From assembly GCA_028694565.1 (NCBI GenBank), contig JAQVKR010000114.1:1-7722 (forward strand): a stretch of DNA of 7,722 nt, in the 5' to 3' direction. The position numbers were made by a program, and so were the translations under genes. The stretch's first letter is position 1. The number at the start of each line of letters is the position of its first letter. The notes beneath the pieces were generated by a model that saw only the letters and a list, made by a program, of their open reading frames with translations, made no database searches and was not told the origin of the DNA. The DNA is from Gammaproteobacteria bacterium. Lineage in GTDB: Bacteria > Pseudomonadota > Gammaproteobacteria > DSM-26407. This document shows positions 1-5,763 of the stretch, one piece after another.

Positions 1-1851
1 GATCCGGGTGGCGAGGATTCCCAGGGCCGCCTCCACGGCGGCGGACACGGAGACCGGGACTCTGCGCCCCGAGGTCTTGCGGGCGAAGACCTTCAGCTGG
101 GCGCTGATCTGCGCCATCCGATCGGTGAGCGAGGCGATCTGCTCCAGGTTCCAGCGCGCGTCACCGGAGCGCTGCTGGTCGAGCAGGGCGCGGGCATTGT
201 CGGCATAGGTGCGGATGGCGGCCAGGGGCTGGTTCAGCTCGTGGCTCACCCCGGTGGCCAGCTGGCCGAGCACGGCGAGCTTCGCCGCCTGTATCAGCTC
301 GTCCTGGGTATGGCGCAGGGCGTCCTCGGTGCGGCGGTGCTCGTCGATCTCCCGGGTGAGCCTGGCGTTGGTGCGGGAGAGATCGGCCGTGCGCTCCTGG
401 ACGCGGGTTTCAAGCATGTCGTGGGCGCGGCGCAGGGCGTCCTCGGTGCGCTTAAGCTCGCTGATGTCGTGCACCGTGGCGATGAACTTGCGCTCCGCGC
501 CGATGCGCATCTCCCGGACCGCGAGCTCGGTGGGGAAGCGGCTGTGATCCTTGCGCAGTCCCGCGACCTCCACCGAGCCGCAGCCGCTGAGGGGGCTGCG
601 GTCGAGCTCGCACTGGAGTCCGGCCCGATCGTCGGGGGCGAGGAGGCGGGTGATGTGCGCCCCCCTGATCTCCTCCGAGCGATAGCCGAACAGCTGCTCC
701 GCGGTCGGGTTGAAGGACTCGATGGTGCCGCGCCCGTCGGTGGTGATGAGGCCGGCGTGGGTGTTGTGGATGATGGTGCGGACCCGCAGCTCGTTCGCCT
801 CCAGCACCTTCTTGGAGCGCAGCTCGTAGAGGCTCCGCTCCCGCAGGCGCAACCGCCGCTGCATCAGGAACAGGGAGGCGAGGAGCAGGAGCGCGAAGAG
901 GAAGGCGGCCGTCAGCACGGCGCGCAGCACCTGGGCATGCACCGGCTCCAGCCCGGTGAGGATATGGACGTTCCAGCCGGCGGAGGGCATCGGGCGGACC
1001 AGTTCCAGGAATTCCCGGGCCTGGGTGCGCCGGGGGCCGTCTTCCCGCAGGCGCGCCAGCCGGGCGGCGGGCGCGAGCTCCTCGGTCACGGTGACGGGCA
1101 GCGCCGGCAGCGGCAGGTCGCTGTAGCGCCGGTTGGCGCGGATGCGCCGCAGCTGGTCCGGCGCCAGGGTGTGCAGGGTGTTGAATTTCCACTCCGGGCG
1201 GGAGCTGCTGAAGATGACCCCGTCGGGGTCGGTGACCAGGAATTCGAAGCGATCGCCGCCCCAGCGCGACTCCAGGGCGCTGATGTTCACCTTCACCACC
1301 ACCACGCCGCGGATGGCGCCCGCCTCGCGGACCGGGTAGGCGAAGTAGTAGCCCCGCTTGTTGGAGGTCGTCCCGAGGGCGAAGAAACGCCCCAGGCCGC
1401 CGCGCATCGCCTCCTGGAAATAGGGCCGGTAGCTGAAGTTCTCGCCCACGAACGGCGTGCCGGAGTTCCAGTTGCTGGCCGCCAGCGTCAGGCCGGTCCG
1501 ATCCATCAGATAGGTGTCCGATGCGCCGGTGATGTCGTTCAGGCGCTCCAGGCGCCGGTTGACCGCGTCGACCCGATCCGGCTCGCCGGGGTGGTTGAGG
1601 AGCGCCAGGAGATGGGGGTCGGTGGCCAGGAGCTCGGGCAGGATTTCATATTTCTCCAACTCGCGCTCCACGTTGGCGATGTAGAGGTTGAGGCTCTGCC
1701 AGCCCTGATCCATCAGCCCCTGCAGGCTGGCGCTGCGGGTCAACACCGCGGTCTGCCACAGGATCAGCGCGAACAGGCCGGCGATGGCCGTGGCCAGCAG
1801 CGCGCGCCGGTGGCGTCGGGCGAGGTTGCGCAAGCGCGGGTTTTCGGTCAT
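1..1851 (-). CDS. dctB: DctB-type C4-dicarboxylate sensor histidine kinase (3' end cut by window)
   Basis: Membrane sensor kinase of a two-component system. The DctB family senses C4-dicarboxylates such as succinate and phosphorylates a DctD-type sigma-54 activator. The frame is open for 617 codons from the ATG at 1851 to the window edge. Visible order: a short Arg-rich cytoplasmic N-terminus; TM1 at about residues 17-37; a periplasmic double-PDC/dCache sensor at about 38-308; TM2 at about 309-330; a PAS domain at about 358-470; a coiled linker; and HisKA with the phospho-acceptor His537 in SHELNQPLAAIRTYADNA. Family-typical sensor motifs are NWNSGTPFVGENFSYRPYF (127-145) and FFALGTTSNKRGYYF (156-170). 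The ATPase domain (N, G1, G2 boxes) lies outside the window. The PAS domain is an addition to the classical DctB plan. No dctD or dctP-type gene is visible, so the ligand is inferred from sensor motifs only; it could be another DctB-like kinase. No strong ribosome binding site precedes the ATG. Confidence 0.82.
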   Translation of the reverse strand, partial: MTENPRLRNLARRHRRALLATAIAGLFALILWQTAVLTRSASLQGLMDQGWQSLNLYIANVERELEKYEILPELLATDPHLLALLNHPGEPDRVDAVNRRLERLNDITGASDTYLMDRTGLTLAASNWNSGTPFVGENFSYRPYFQEAMRGGLGRFFALGTTSNKRGYYFAYPVREAGAIRGVVVVKVNISALESRWGGDRFEFLVTDPDGVIFSSSRPEWKFNTLHTLAPDQLRRIRANRRYSDLPLPALPVTVTEELAPAARLARLREDGPRRTQAREFLELVRPMPSAGWNVHILTGLEPVHAQVLRAVLTAAFLFALLLLASLFLMQRRLRLRERSLYELRSKKVLEANELRVRTIIHNTHAGLITTDGRGTIESFNPTAEQLFGYRSEEIRGAHITRLLAPDDRAGLQCELDRSPLSGCGSVEVAGLRKDHSRFPTELAVREMRIGAERKFIATVHDISELKRTEDALRRAHDMLETRVQERTADLSRTNARLTREIDEHRRTEDALRHTQDELIQAAKLAVLGQLATGVSHELNQPLAAIRTYADNARALLDQQRSGDARWNLEQIASLTDRMAQISAQLKVFARKTSGRRVPVSVSAAVEAALGILATRI

Positions 1852-1880
1852 CGCGCGGTCCAGGGTGGTGACGTATTCCC

Positions 1881-1886
1881 TATAAT
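1881..1886 (+). promoter_or_regulatory. Candidate -10 box (TATAAT) for sdhE-ygfX
   Basis: A perfect TATAAT lies in the 92-bp divergent gap between the dctB-like gene and sdhE, 57 bases before the sdhE ATG. This would give a leader of about 50 nt. No recognisable -35 box is found at 16-18 bases upstream (the sequence near 1858 is GTCCAG), so the promoter would be weak or activator-dependent. On the opposite strand the same bases (1882-1887) read TATTAT, a possible -10 for the divergent kinase gene. The rest of the gap shows nothing else that I recognise. Confidence 0.45.
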
Positions 1887-1943
1887 ACTCCCCTGGCGCC
1901 ACAAACCCTGAGCCGATACCGAGCGAGGCTGACGACACAACCG

Positions 1944-2192
1944 ATGAGCGAGGACAAGCGTGCGCGACTGCGCTGGCACTGCCGCCGTGGGATGCTGGAG
2001 CTGGATGTCATCCTGCAGCGTTTCGCCGAACAGGACCTGGACCGCCTCGACGGGGCGGCCCTGGCGGTGTTCGAACGCCTGCTGGAGCAGGCCGATCCCG
2101 ACCTGATGGACTGGCTGCTGAAGGGAGAGCCGGTACCCGATCCGGAGCTGGCCGGCCTTGTCGAGCGAATCCGGGCCCTGTCTGCGCATTGA
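1944..2192 (+). CDS. sdhE: SdhE, FAD assembly factor (YgfY/CptB family)
   Basis: Small cytoplasmic protein of 82 residues, close to the usual 80-90 of the family. SdhE promotes covalent attachment of FAD to the flavoprotein subunit of succinate dehydrogenase and related enzymes. The diagnostic RGMLELD motif is at residues 15-21; its RGxxE core is the known flavoprotein-contact motif of the family. It is followed by the expected acidic, helical bundle pattern (FAEQDLDRLDGAALAVFERL, then DPDLMDWLLKG). The ATG at 1944 has only a weak, distant Shine-Dalgarno (GAGG at 1925-1928, 15 bases away), but there is no better in-frame start before the conserved motif. The ygfX-like start overlaps its last 35 bases, so the two genes should be co-transcribed and perhaps translationally coupled. 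The same sdhE-ygfX pairing is known in E. coli, where it has also been discussed as a CptBA toxin-antitoxin pair. Confidence 0.95.
   Translation: MSEDKRARLRWHCRRGMLELDVILQRFAEQDLDRLDGAALAVFERLLEQADPDLMDWLLKGEPVPDPELAGLVERIRALSAH
2144..2147 (+). promoter_or_regulatory. Ribosome binding site supporting a TTG start for ygfX
   Basis: GGAG sits inside the sdhE coding sequence, 10 bases upstream of the TTG at 2158. No ATG or GTG lies in this frame before the first hydrophobic segment, so this site is the main argument for the TTG start and for its overlap with sdhE. Confidence 0.4.
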
Positions 2193-2706
2193 GCCCCGGG
2201 CCACGGCGCCGGAGCGGTCATGCCACCTGCTCGCCCACGGCCTGGCGCTGGTGGCGATCGGGCTGTCCGGCGCGCCCGCCTGGAGCCTGCTCCTGGCGGC
2301 GCCGGCGGTGGGCTGGAGCCTGCTGCGCGTCTGGCGCCGCCGGGTCGCGCGGCAGGGCGGGGCGGCGCTCGTCGCGGTGTCGGTGGACGCCGGGGGGCGC
2401 TGGTGGGTGGAGAACGGAGCCGGACGCCGGCACGAGGTGATTCCGACCGGTCCCAGGCTCTCCGGCCGGTGGCTGGTCTACACCCGGCTGCGCGGCCGGG
2501 CCGGAGAGCGCTACACCCTGCTGGTGCCGGCCGGAGGCGCCGAGGAGGAGGCGCTCAGGCGCCTGCGGCGTCGGCTCGGTGCCGGAAGGTCGGCTGGGGC
2601 GGCAGGAGAACCGTCGGAGACGGCGGCCGGGTGTCGTCCGGCCGGGGATAGTCGAGGGTGTAGTGCAGGCCGCGGCTCTCCTTGCGGGACATGGCCGAGC
2701 GGATGA
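2158..2706 (+). CDS. ygfX: YgfX-family inner-membrane protein with an unusual C-terminal tail
   Basis: Small membrane protein of the YgfX (CptA) family. The function is not firmly settled; the E. coli protein has been described as a toxin that disturbs cell shape, with SdhE (CptB) as its antitoxin. The frame gives 182 residues, against about 135-150 for the family. Visible: a short N-terminus with [12 protein letters not shown]; two closely spaced hydrophobic stretches at about 24-39 and 43-58; a basic patch ([11 protein letters not shown]); then a soluble domain with the family pattern [10 protein letters not shown] (82-91), [12 protein letters not shown] (102-113) and [22 protein letters not shown] (split here as YTLLVPAGG and [13 protein letters not shown], 119-140). 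The family domain ends near residue 144. The remaining 38 or so residues are rich in Gly, Ser, Arg and Cys, look non-domain-like, and are encoded antisense to nadB. The start is a TTG inside sdhE. Identification rests on the pattern and on adjacency to sdhE. Confidence 0.78.
   Translation: MSSESGPCLRIEPRATAPERSCHLLAHGLALVAIGLSGAPAWSLLLAAPAVGWSLLRVWRRRVARQGGAALVAVSVDAGGRWWVENGAGRRHEVIPTGPRLSGRWLVYTRLRGRAGERYTLLVPAGGAEEEALRRLRRRLGAGRSAGAAGEPSETAAGCRPAGDSRGCSAGRGSPCGTWPSG
2555..2706. other. Tail-to-tail antisense overlap of ygfX and nadB
   Basis: The ygfX frame (stop TGA at 2704-2706) and the nadB frame (stop TGA on the minus strand, read as TCA at 2555-2557) overlap by 152 bases on opposite strands. 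No hairpin plus T-run is visible in either direction here, so transcripts of the two convergent units probably overlap. The conserved parts of both proteins would end near 2590. Confidence 0.8.
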
Positions 2707-4195
2707 TGAGATCGGCCACCTCCACCAGGTTGCGCAGCTCCAGCAGATCGTCGGTCACCCGGAAGTGGCTGTAATACTCCCGGATCTCCCGGCGCAGCAG
2801 CTCGACGCGGCGCTTGGCCCGCTCCAGCCGCTTGTTGGTGCGCACGATGCCCACGTAGTCCCACATGAACCGCCGCAGCTCGTCCCAGTTGTGGGAAACC
2901 ACCACCTCCTCGTCGGAGTCGGTGACCCGGCTTTCGTCCCAGGGCGGCAGCGGGGGCGGGAGCGGCACTTCCCCGAACTGGGCGACGATGTCCTGGGCGG
3001 CGCTGTCGGCGAAGACCAGGCACTCCAGGAGCGAGTTGCTGGCCATGCGGTTGGCCCCGTGCAGCCCGGTGTAGGCCACTTCGCCCACCGCGTAGAGCCC
3101 GGCCACATCGGTGCGCGCCTGCAGGTTGGTCATGATTCCCCCGCAGGTGTAGTGGGCGGCCGGCACCACCGGAATGGGCTCGCGGGTCATGTCGTAGCCG
3201 TATTGCAGGCACTTCTCGTAGATGGTGGGGAAGTGGCCGCGGATGAAATCGGCCGGCTTGTGGCTGATGTCCAGCAGCACGTGCTCCACCCCCAGGCGCT
3301 TCATCTCGTGGTCGATGGCCCGGGCGACGATGTCCCGGGGCGCCAGCTCGGCGCGGGGATCCAGTCCGGGCATGAAGCGGGTGCCGTCGGGGAGCAGCAG
3401 CCGCCCCCCTTCGCCACGGACCGCCTCGGTGATCAGGAACGACTTGGCCTGGGGATGGTAGAGGCAGGTGGGGTGGAACTGGTTGAACTCCATGTTGGCC
3501 ACCCGGCAGCCGGCCCGCCAGGCCATGGCGATGCCGTCCCCCGTGGAGACGTCCGGATTGCTGGTGTAGAGGTAGACCTTGCTGGCGCCGCCGGTTGCCA
3601 GTACCGTGAACCGGGCCCGGAAAGTCTCGATGCGCTGGGTGCTGCGCTCCAGGACATAGGCCCCGAGGCAGCGGCCGCCCGGCAGGCCGAGCTTGCCGGC
3701 GGTGATGAGATCCACCGCGATGTGGCTTTCGTGGAGGGTGATGTTGGGCCGTTCGCGGGCGTCCGACGCGAGGGTGGTCTCGATGGCCCGGCCGGTGGCG
3801 TCCGCGGCATGGATGATACGGCGGTGGCTGTGGCCGCCCTCGCGGGTCAGGTGATAGCGCAGCACCCCGTCATCGTCCCGCGCCTGGGTGAAGGGCACGT
3901 GCTCGTTGATGAGCCAGTCGATGCAGGCGGGGGCGTGGTTGACGGTGAACTCCACGACCTTCGGCTCGCACAATCCCGCGCCCGCGACCAGGGTGTCCTC
4001 CACGTGGGACTGGAAGGAGTCCTTGCTGTCGAGCACCGCGGCGATGCCGCCCTGGGCGTAGAGGGTGGAGCCTTCCTCGATTTCGGACTTGGACAGCACG
4101 GCGATGCGCATGGTCTCGGGGAGGCGCAGGGCAACACTGAGCCCTGCGGCGCCACTGCCGATGATGAGAACATCGAAATCGTGCTGAACGGTCAT
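2555..4195 (-). CDS. nadB: L-aspartate oxidase NadB
   Basis: FAD-dependent cytoplasmic enzyme that oxidises L-aspartate to iminoaspartate, the first step of de novo NAD synthesis. NadA then uses the product to make quinolinate. The protein is 546 residues, near the 540 of E. coli. Seen: the FAD dinucleotide motif [10 protein letters not shown] (11-20); [12 protein letters not shown] (43-54); the substrate-side residues His241 (NQFHPT), Arg287 (APRD), His348 (AAHYTCGG) and Arg383 ([16 protein letters not shown]), which match E. coli His244, Arg290, His351 and Arg386 with a constant offset of three; and a C-terminal helical domain (about 433-510) ending in [12 protein letters not shown] (509-520). 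The ATG at 4195 was chosen because the GxGxxG motif then sits at the usual distance. The open frame continues upstream to 4342 without family similarity. No strong ribosome binding site is seen. The last dozen residues run into the antisense of ygfX. The gene is divergent from rpoE, as in E. coli. Confidence 0.97.
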   Translation of the reverse strand: MTVQHDFDVLIIGSGAAGLSVALRLPETMRIAVLSKSEIEEGSTLYAQGGIAAVLDSKDSFQSHVEDTLVAGAGLCEPKVVEFTVNHAPACIDWLINEHVPFTQARDDDGVLRYHLTREGGHSHRRIIHAADATGRAIETTLASDARERPNITLHESHIAVDLITAGKLGLPGGRCLGAYVLERSTQRIETFRARFTVLATGGASKVYLYTSNPDVSTGDGIAMAWRAGCRVANMEFNQFHPTCLYHPQAKSFLITEAVRGEGGRLLLPDGTRFMPGLDPRAELAPRDIVARAIDHEMKRLGVEHVLLDISHKPADFIRGHFPTIYEKCLQYGYDMTREPIPVVPAAHYTCGGIMTNLQARTDVAGLYAVGEVAYTGLHGANRMASNSLLECLVFADSAAQDIVAQFGEVPLPPPLPPWDESRVTDSDEEVVVSHNWDELRRFMWDYVGIVRTNKRLERAKRRVELLRREIREYYSHFRVTDDLLELRNLVEVADLIIRSAMSRKESRGLHYTLDYPRPDDTRPPSPTVLLPPQPTFRHRADAAGA

Positions 4196-4470
4196 CGCTC
4201 GCTGGTCATCCTGTCCTGGCGCGGTGGAACGGGCCGAATCTCCCGCTGCGGAGGCCGGTCCACCGCACCTGGCGGAACCGGGCGGACGGGCGAAGCGCAA
4301 CAGTGGTGGAGTGCGGAGAAACCGGCCACAATATACAGCCAATCAGGGACCGGGGCCACGCCGAGGGCCGCCCCGTGTGCCAGGCGGAGTCCGCGCCCCA
4401 TGGGGTGATGGGCGCATGGTCGCGTCCGCACGGCTCCGCGCCGCCGCCGCCTCCGGTTCCCCGGCGGGAC

Positions 4471-4496
4471 GCGGTACGCGGCCGTACCGCCTTTTT
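4471..4496 (+). terminator. Rho-independent terminator upstream of the rpoE promoter
   Basis: A perfect 8-bp stem, GCGGTACG (4471-4478) and CGTACCGC (4483-4490), closes a CGGC tetraloop and is followed by C and five T residues (4492-4496). The T-run is on the right side only, so it acts on rightward transcription. No rightward gene precedes it within the gap. The nearest is ygfX, 1.8 kb to the left, with nadB antisense in between. It would shield rpoE from read-through, or end an unannotated transcript. Confidence 0.75.
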
Positions 4497-4508
4497 CGCC
4501 ACGGCGCC

Positions 4509-4535
4509 GAACTCTGGTGCGTGGATATTGTCTAC
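4509..4535 (+). promoter_or_regulatory. Sigma-E/AlgU-type autoregulatory promoter of rpoE
   Basis: GAACTC (4509-4514), a 16-base spacer, and TCTAC (4531-4535) match the known sigma-E/AlgU consensus GAACTT-N16/17-TCTGA in five of six -35 positions and in the TCT of the -10. Transcription would start near 4541, leaving a leader of about 40 nt before the rpoE ATG. The position, directly upstream of rpoE, is where self-activated promoters are found in E. coli and Pseudomonas. It implies that RpoE drives its own operon. No RNA evidence is available here. Confidence 0.7.
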
Positions 4536-4579
4536 CGTAACAGGCGCATGGATGCGCCCCGGATGTCAGGATCGAGTGG

Positions 4580-5155
4580 ATGGGAGAACAGAGGACAGAC
4601 CAGGAGCTTGTCGCACGGGTACAGAGAGGAGACAAGCGGGCCTTCGATGTCCTGGTCCTCAAGTACCAGCATCGGCTGGCGAAGCTCATCACACGATATG
4701 TCCACGATCCCAGCGAGGTTCAGGATGTGACCCAGGAAGCCTTTCTCAAGGCTTACCGCGCGCTGCCCAAGTTCCGGGGCGAGAGCGCCTTCTACACGTG
4801 GATCTACCGCATTGCCATCAACACGGCCAAGAACTACGTGGTGTCACAGGCCCGCAGGCCGCCGGATACGGATATCGATGCGGAGGAAGCCGAGCAGTAC
4901 GAGGGCGCCCCCGGCCTGAAGGAGAATGCATCCCCCGAGCGCATGCTGTTGCGGGACGAAATCCAGGCGACTGTCTTCGACGCCATCGAGCAGCTGCCCG
5001 AGGATCTGCGCACCGCCATCACGCTGCGGGAGCTGGAAGGTCTCAGCTACGAGGAGATTGCCCAGACGATGGATTGCCCGGTCGGCACCGTCCGCTCGCG
5101 GATTTTCCGCGCCCGCGAGGCAATCGACCGCAAGCTCAGGCCCCTGCTGGATTGA
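4580..5155 (+). CDS. rpoE: Envelope-stress RNA polymerase sigma factor RpoE (AlgU)
   Basis: ECF sigma factor, 191 residues, the same length as E. coli RpoE. It directs RNA polymerase to promoters for outer-membrane protein folding, LPS and periplasmic proteolysis genes when released from RseA. Sigma region 2 spans about residues 20-92, with FDVLVLKYQHRLAKLI, the DVTQEAF core-binding/-10 element, FRGESAFYTWIYRIAINTAK and the conserved ARRPP that follows. Region 4 spans about 125-185, with LPEDLRTAITLRELEGLSYE and the helix-turn-helix EIAQTMDCPVGTVRSRIFRA (159-178) that reads the -35 element. The ATG at 4580 is preceded by AGGA (4568-4571) with 8 bases spacing. It is the first gene of the operon, placed under a sigma-E-like promoter. 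Its stop (TGA 5153-5155) is followed 41 bases later by rseA. Confidence 0.98.
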   Translation: MGEQRTDQELVARVQRGDKRAFDVLVLKYQHRLAKLITRYVHDPSEVQDVTQEAFLKAYRALPKFRGESAFYTWIYRIAINTAKNYVVSQARRPPDTDIDAEEAEQYEGAPGLKENASPERMLLRDEIQATVFDAIEQLPEDLRTAITLRELEGLSYEEIAQTMDCPVGTVRSRIFRAREAIDRKLRPLLD

Positions 5156-5183
5156 TGGGCACGGCAGATCAAACAACAAGTTG

Positions 5184-5189
5184 GGTGGA
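5184..5189 (+). promoter_or_regulatory. Ribosome binding site deciding the rseA start
   Basis: GGTGGA lies 7 bases before the ATG at 5197. An alternative in-frame ATG at 5155 overlaps the rpoE stop (TGATG at 5153-5157) but has no purine-rich site at a suitable distance, so 5197 is preferred. The family N-terminus (MSEQKHEQLSALVDGEL) also begins there. Confidence 0.55.
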
Positions 5190-5196
5190 CAAGCAC

Positions 5197-5763
5197 ATGA
5201 GCGAACAGAAGCATGAGCAGCTGTCTGCGCTGGTGGACGGCGAACTGGGAGCCGATGAGACCCGGGTACTGCTCAACGAACTGGAGTCCGACCCGGGGAT
5301 CCGGGGGCAGTGGGAGCGCTATCACCTGATAGGCGAAGCGCTGCGGGGCGCCCTGCCGGAGCGGATGGATACGGGCCTCGCCGCCCGGGTGGCCGCAGCG
5401 CTGGAGCACGAACCGGCCATCCTGGCGCCCGCCAATCTGCGCCTGCACCGGCTGAGCCCCTATCTCAAGCAGGCGGCCGGCATGGCCATCGCCGCCGGTG
5501 TGGCGGTGGCGGCGGTGCTGGTGGTGCCGGTGCTGGTGCGCGAGGAGCCGGCCGTCGCCCCCCCGCAGCAGGTGGCCGCCTCCCAGGCGGCGGGTCCGGC
5601 CGGGATCATGCGTACCGAGCTGAGCCCCGCGGAACGTTCCCGCACCCTGGTGGACGAACGGTTGCAGGATTACCTGGTCAACCACTATGAGCACTCCGCC
5701 ATCACCCGCGTACAGGGTGTGCTGCCCTACGTGCGTATCGTCGGAAGCAGCGACCAGCGTTGA
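5197..5763 (+). CDS. rseA: Sigma-E anti-sigma factor RseA (MucA)
   Basis: Single-pass inner-membrane protein of 188 residues that holds RpoE inactive and is cut by the DegS and RseP proteases under envelope stress. Residues 1-85 form the cytoplasmic anti-sigma domain, with the family signature EQLSALVDGELGADE (7-21) and WERYHLIGEALRG (39-51). A hydrophobic segment at about 91-114 (QAAGMAIAAGVAVAAVLVVP) is the membrane anchor. The periplasmic part (115-188) has a Pro/Ala/Gln linker and the conserved C-terminal pattern LQDYLVNHYEHSAITRVQG followed by LPYVRIVG, the part expected to meet RseB and DegS. I cannot assign the protease sites by eye. An upstream in-frame ATG at 5155 would add 14 residues. 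The rseA stop and the rseB start share a base (TGATG, 5761-5765), which points to translational coupling. Confidence 0.95.
   Translation: MSEQKHEQLSALVDGELGADETRVLLNELESDPGIRGQWERYHLIGEALRGALPERMDTGLAARVAAALEHEPAILAPANLRLHRLSPYLKQAAGMAIAAGVAVAAVLVVPVLVREEPAVAPPQQVAASQAAGPAGIMRTELSPAERSRTLVDERLQDYLVNHYEHSAITRVQGVLPYVRIVGSSDQR

Larger units (their letters stand above)
4196..4579. other. Divergent nadB-rpoE intergenic region, 384 bp, no gene
   Basis: No protein-coding gene is supported here; open frames on both strands are explained by high G+C. It holds an intrinsic terminator reading rightward (4471-4496) and a sigma-E-like promoter (4509-4535), both given separately. The only AT-rich spot in the left part is 4328-4345. 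On the minus strand it reads TATATT (4330-4335), a possible -10 for nadB with a leader of about 130 nt, but no -35 is found at 16-18 bases. The stretch 4346-4470 shows nothing I recognise. It could contain a small RNA ending at the terminator, which sequence alone cannot show. Confidence 0.6.

Noticed and set aside
1270..1310. A His-rich run (HLHHHHAAD) in the antisense translation of the kinase region, resembling a metal-binding stretch
   Set aside because: It is the reverse complement of Val/Gly/Lys codons in the periplasmic sensor (GVVVVKVNISAL); no real protein is expected from that strand.
241..1911. A 556-codon open frame on the plus strand opposite the sensor kinase
   Set aside because: It is in exact antisense register with the kinase codons. 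High G+C leaves few stops on the opposite strand. The translation shows no domain, while the minus frame shows a full sensor-PAS-HisKA order.
4330..4335. TATATT on the minus strand as a nadB -10 box
   Set aside because: Five of six consensus bases, but no -35 match at 16-18 bases upstream and a long leader of about 130 nt; kept only as a remark in the intergenic entry.
4196..4342. An upstream extension of nadB by 49 codons
   Set aside because: The frame is open, but the added residues have no family similarity, and the FAD motif sits at the usual distance from the ATG at 4195.
2579..4408. A 609-codon open frame on the plus strand opposite nadB
   Set aside because: It mirrors nadB codon by codon; the minus strand encodes an unmistakable L-aspartate oxidase with all key residues. 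The plus frame has no recognisable domain and no fitting start signal.
4548..4730. A possible 60-codon leader ORF starting between the rpoE promoter and the rpoE ATG, overlapping rpoE out of frame (E. coli rpoE is reported to have an upstream leader ORF, rseD)
   Set aside because: The ATG has no properly spaced ribosome binding site, would lie only about 7 bases from the predicted transcript start, and the Ser-rich product looks like out-of-frame rpoE. Ribosome profiling could reopen it.
4303..5196. A long open frame upstream of and continuous with rseA, passing through rpoE in another frame
   Set aside because: Only the part from 5197 resembles RseA. The upstream part lies in the rpoE gene out of frame and in the noncoding gap, with Arg/Pro/Gly-rich low-information sequence.
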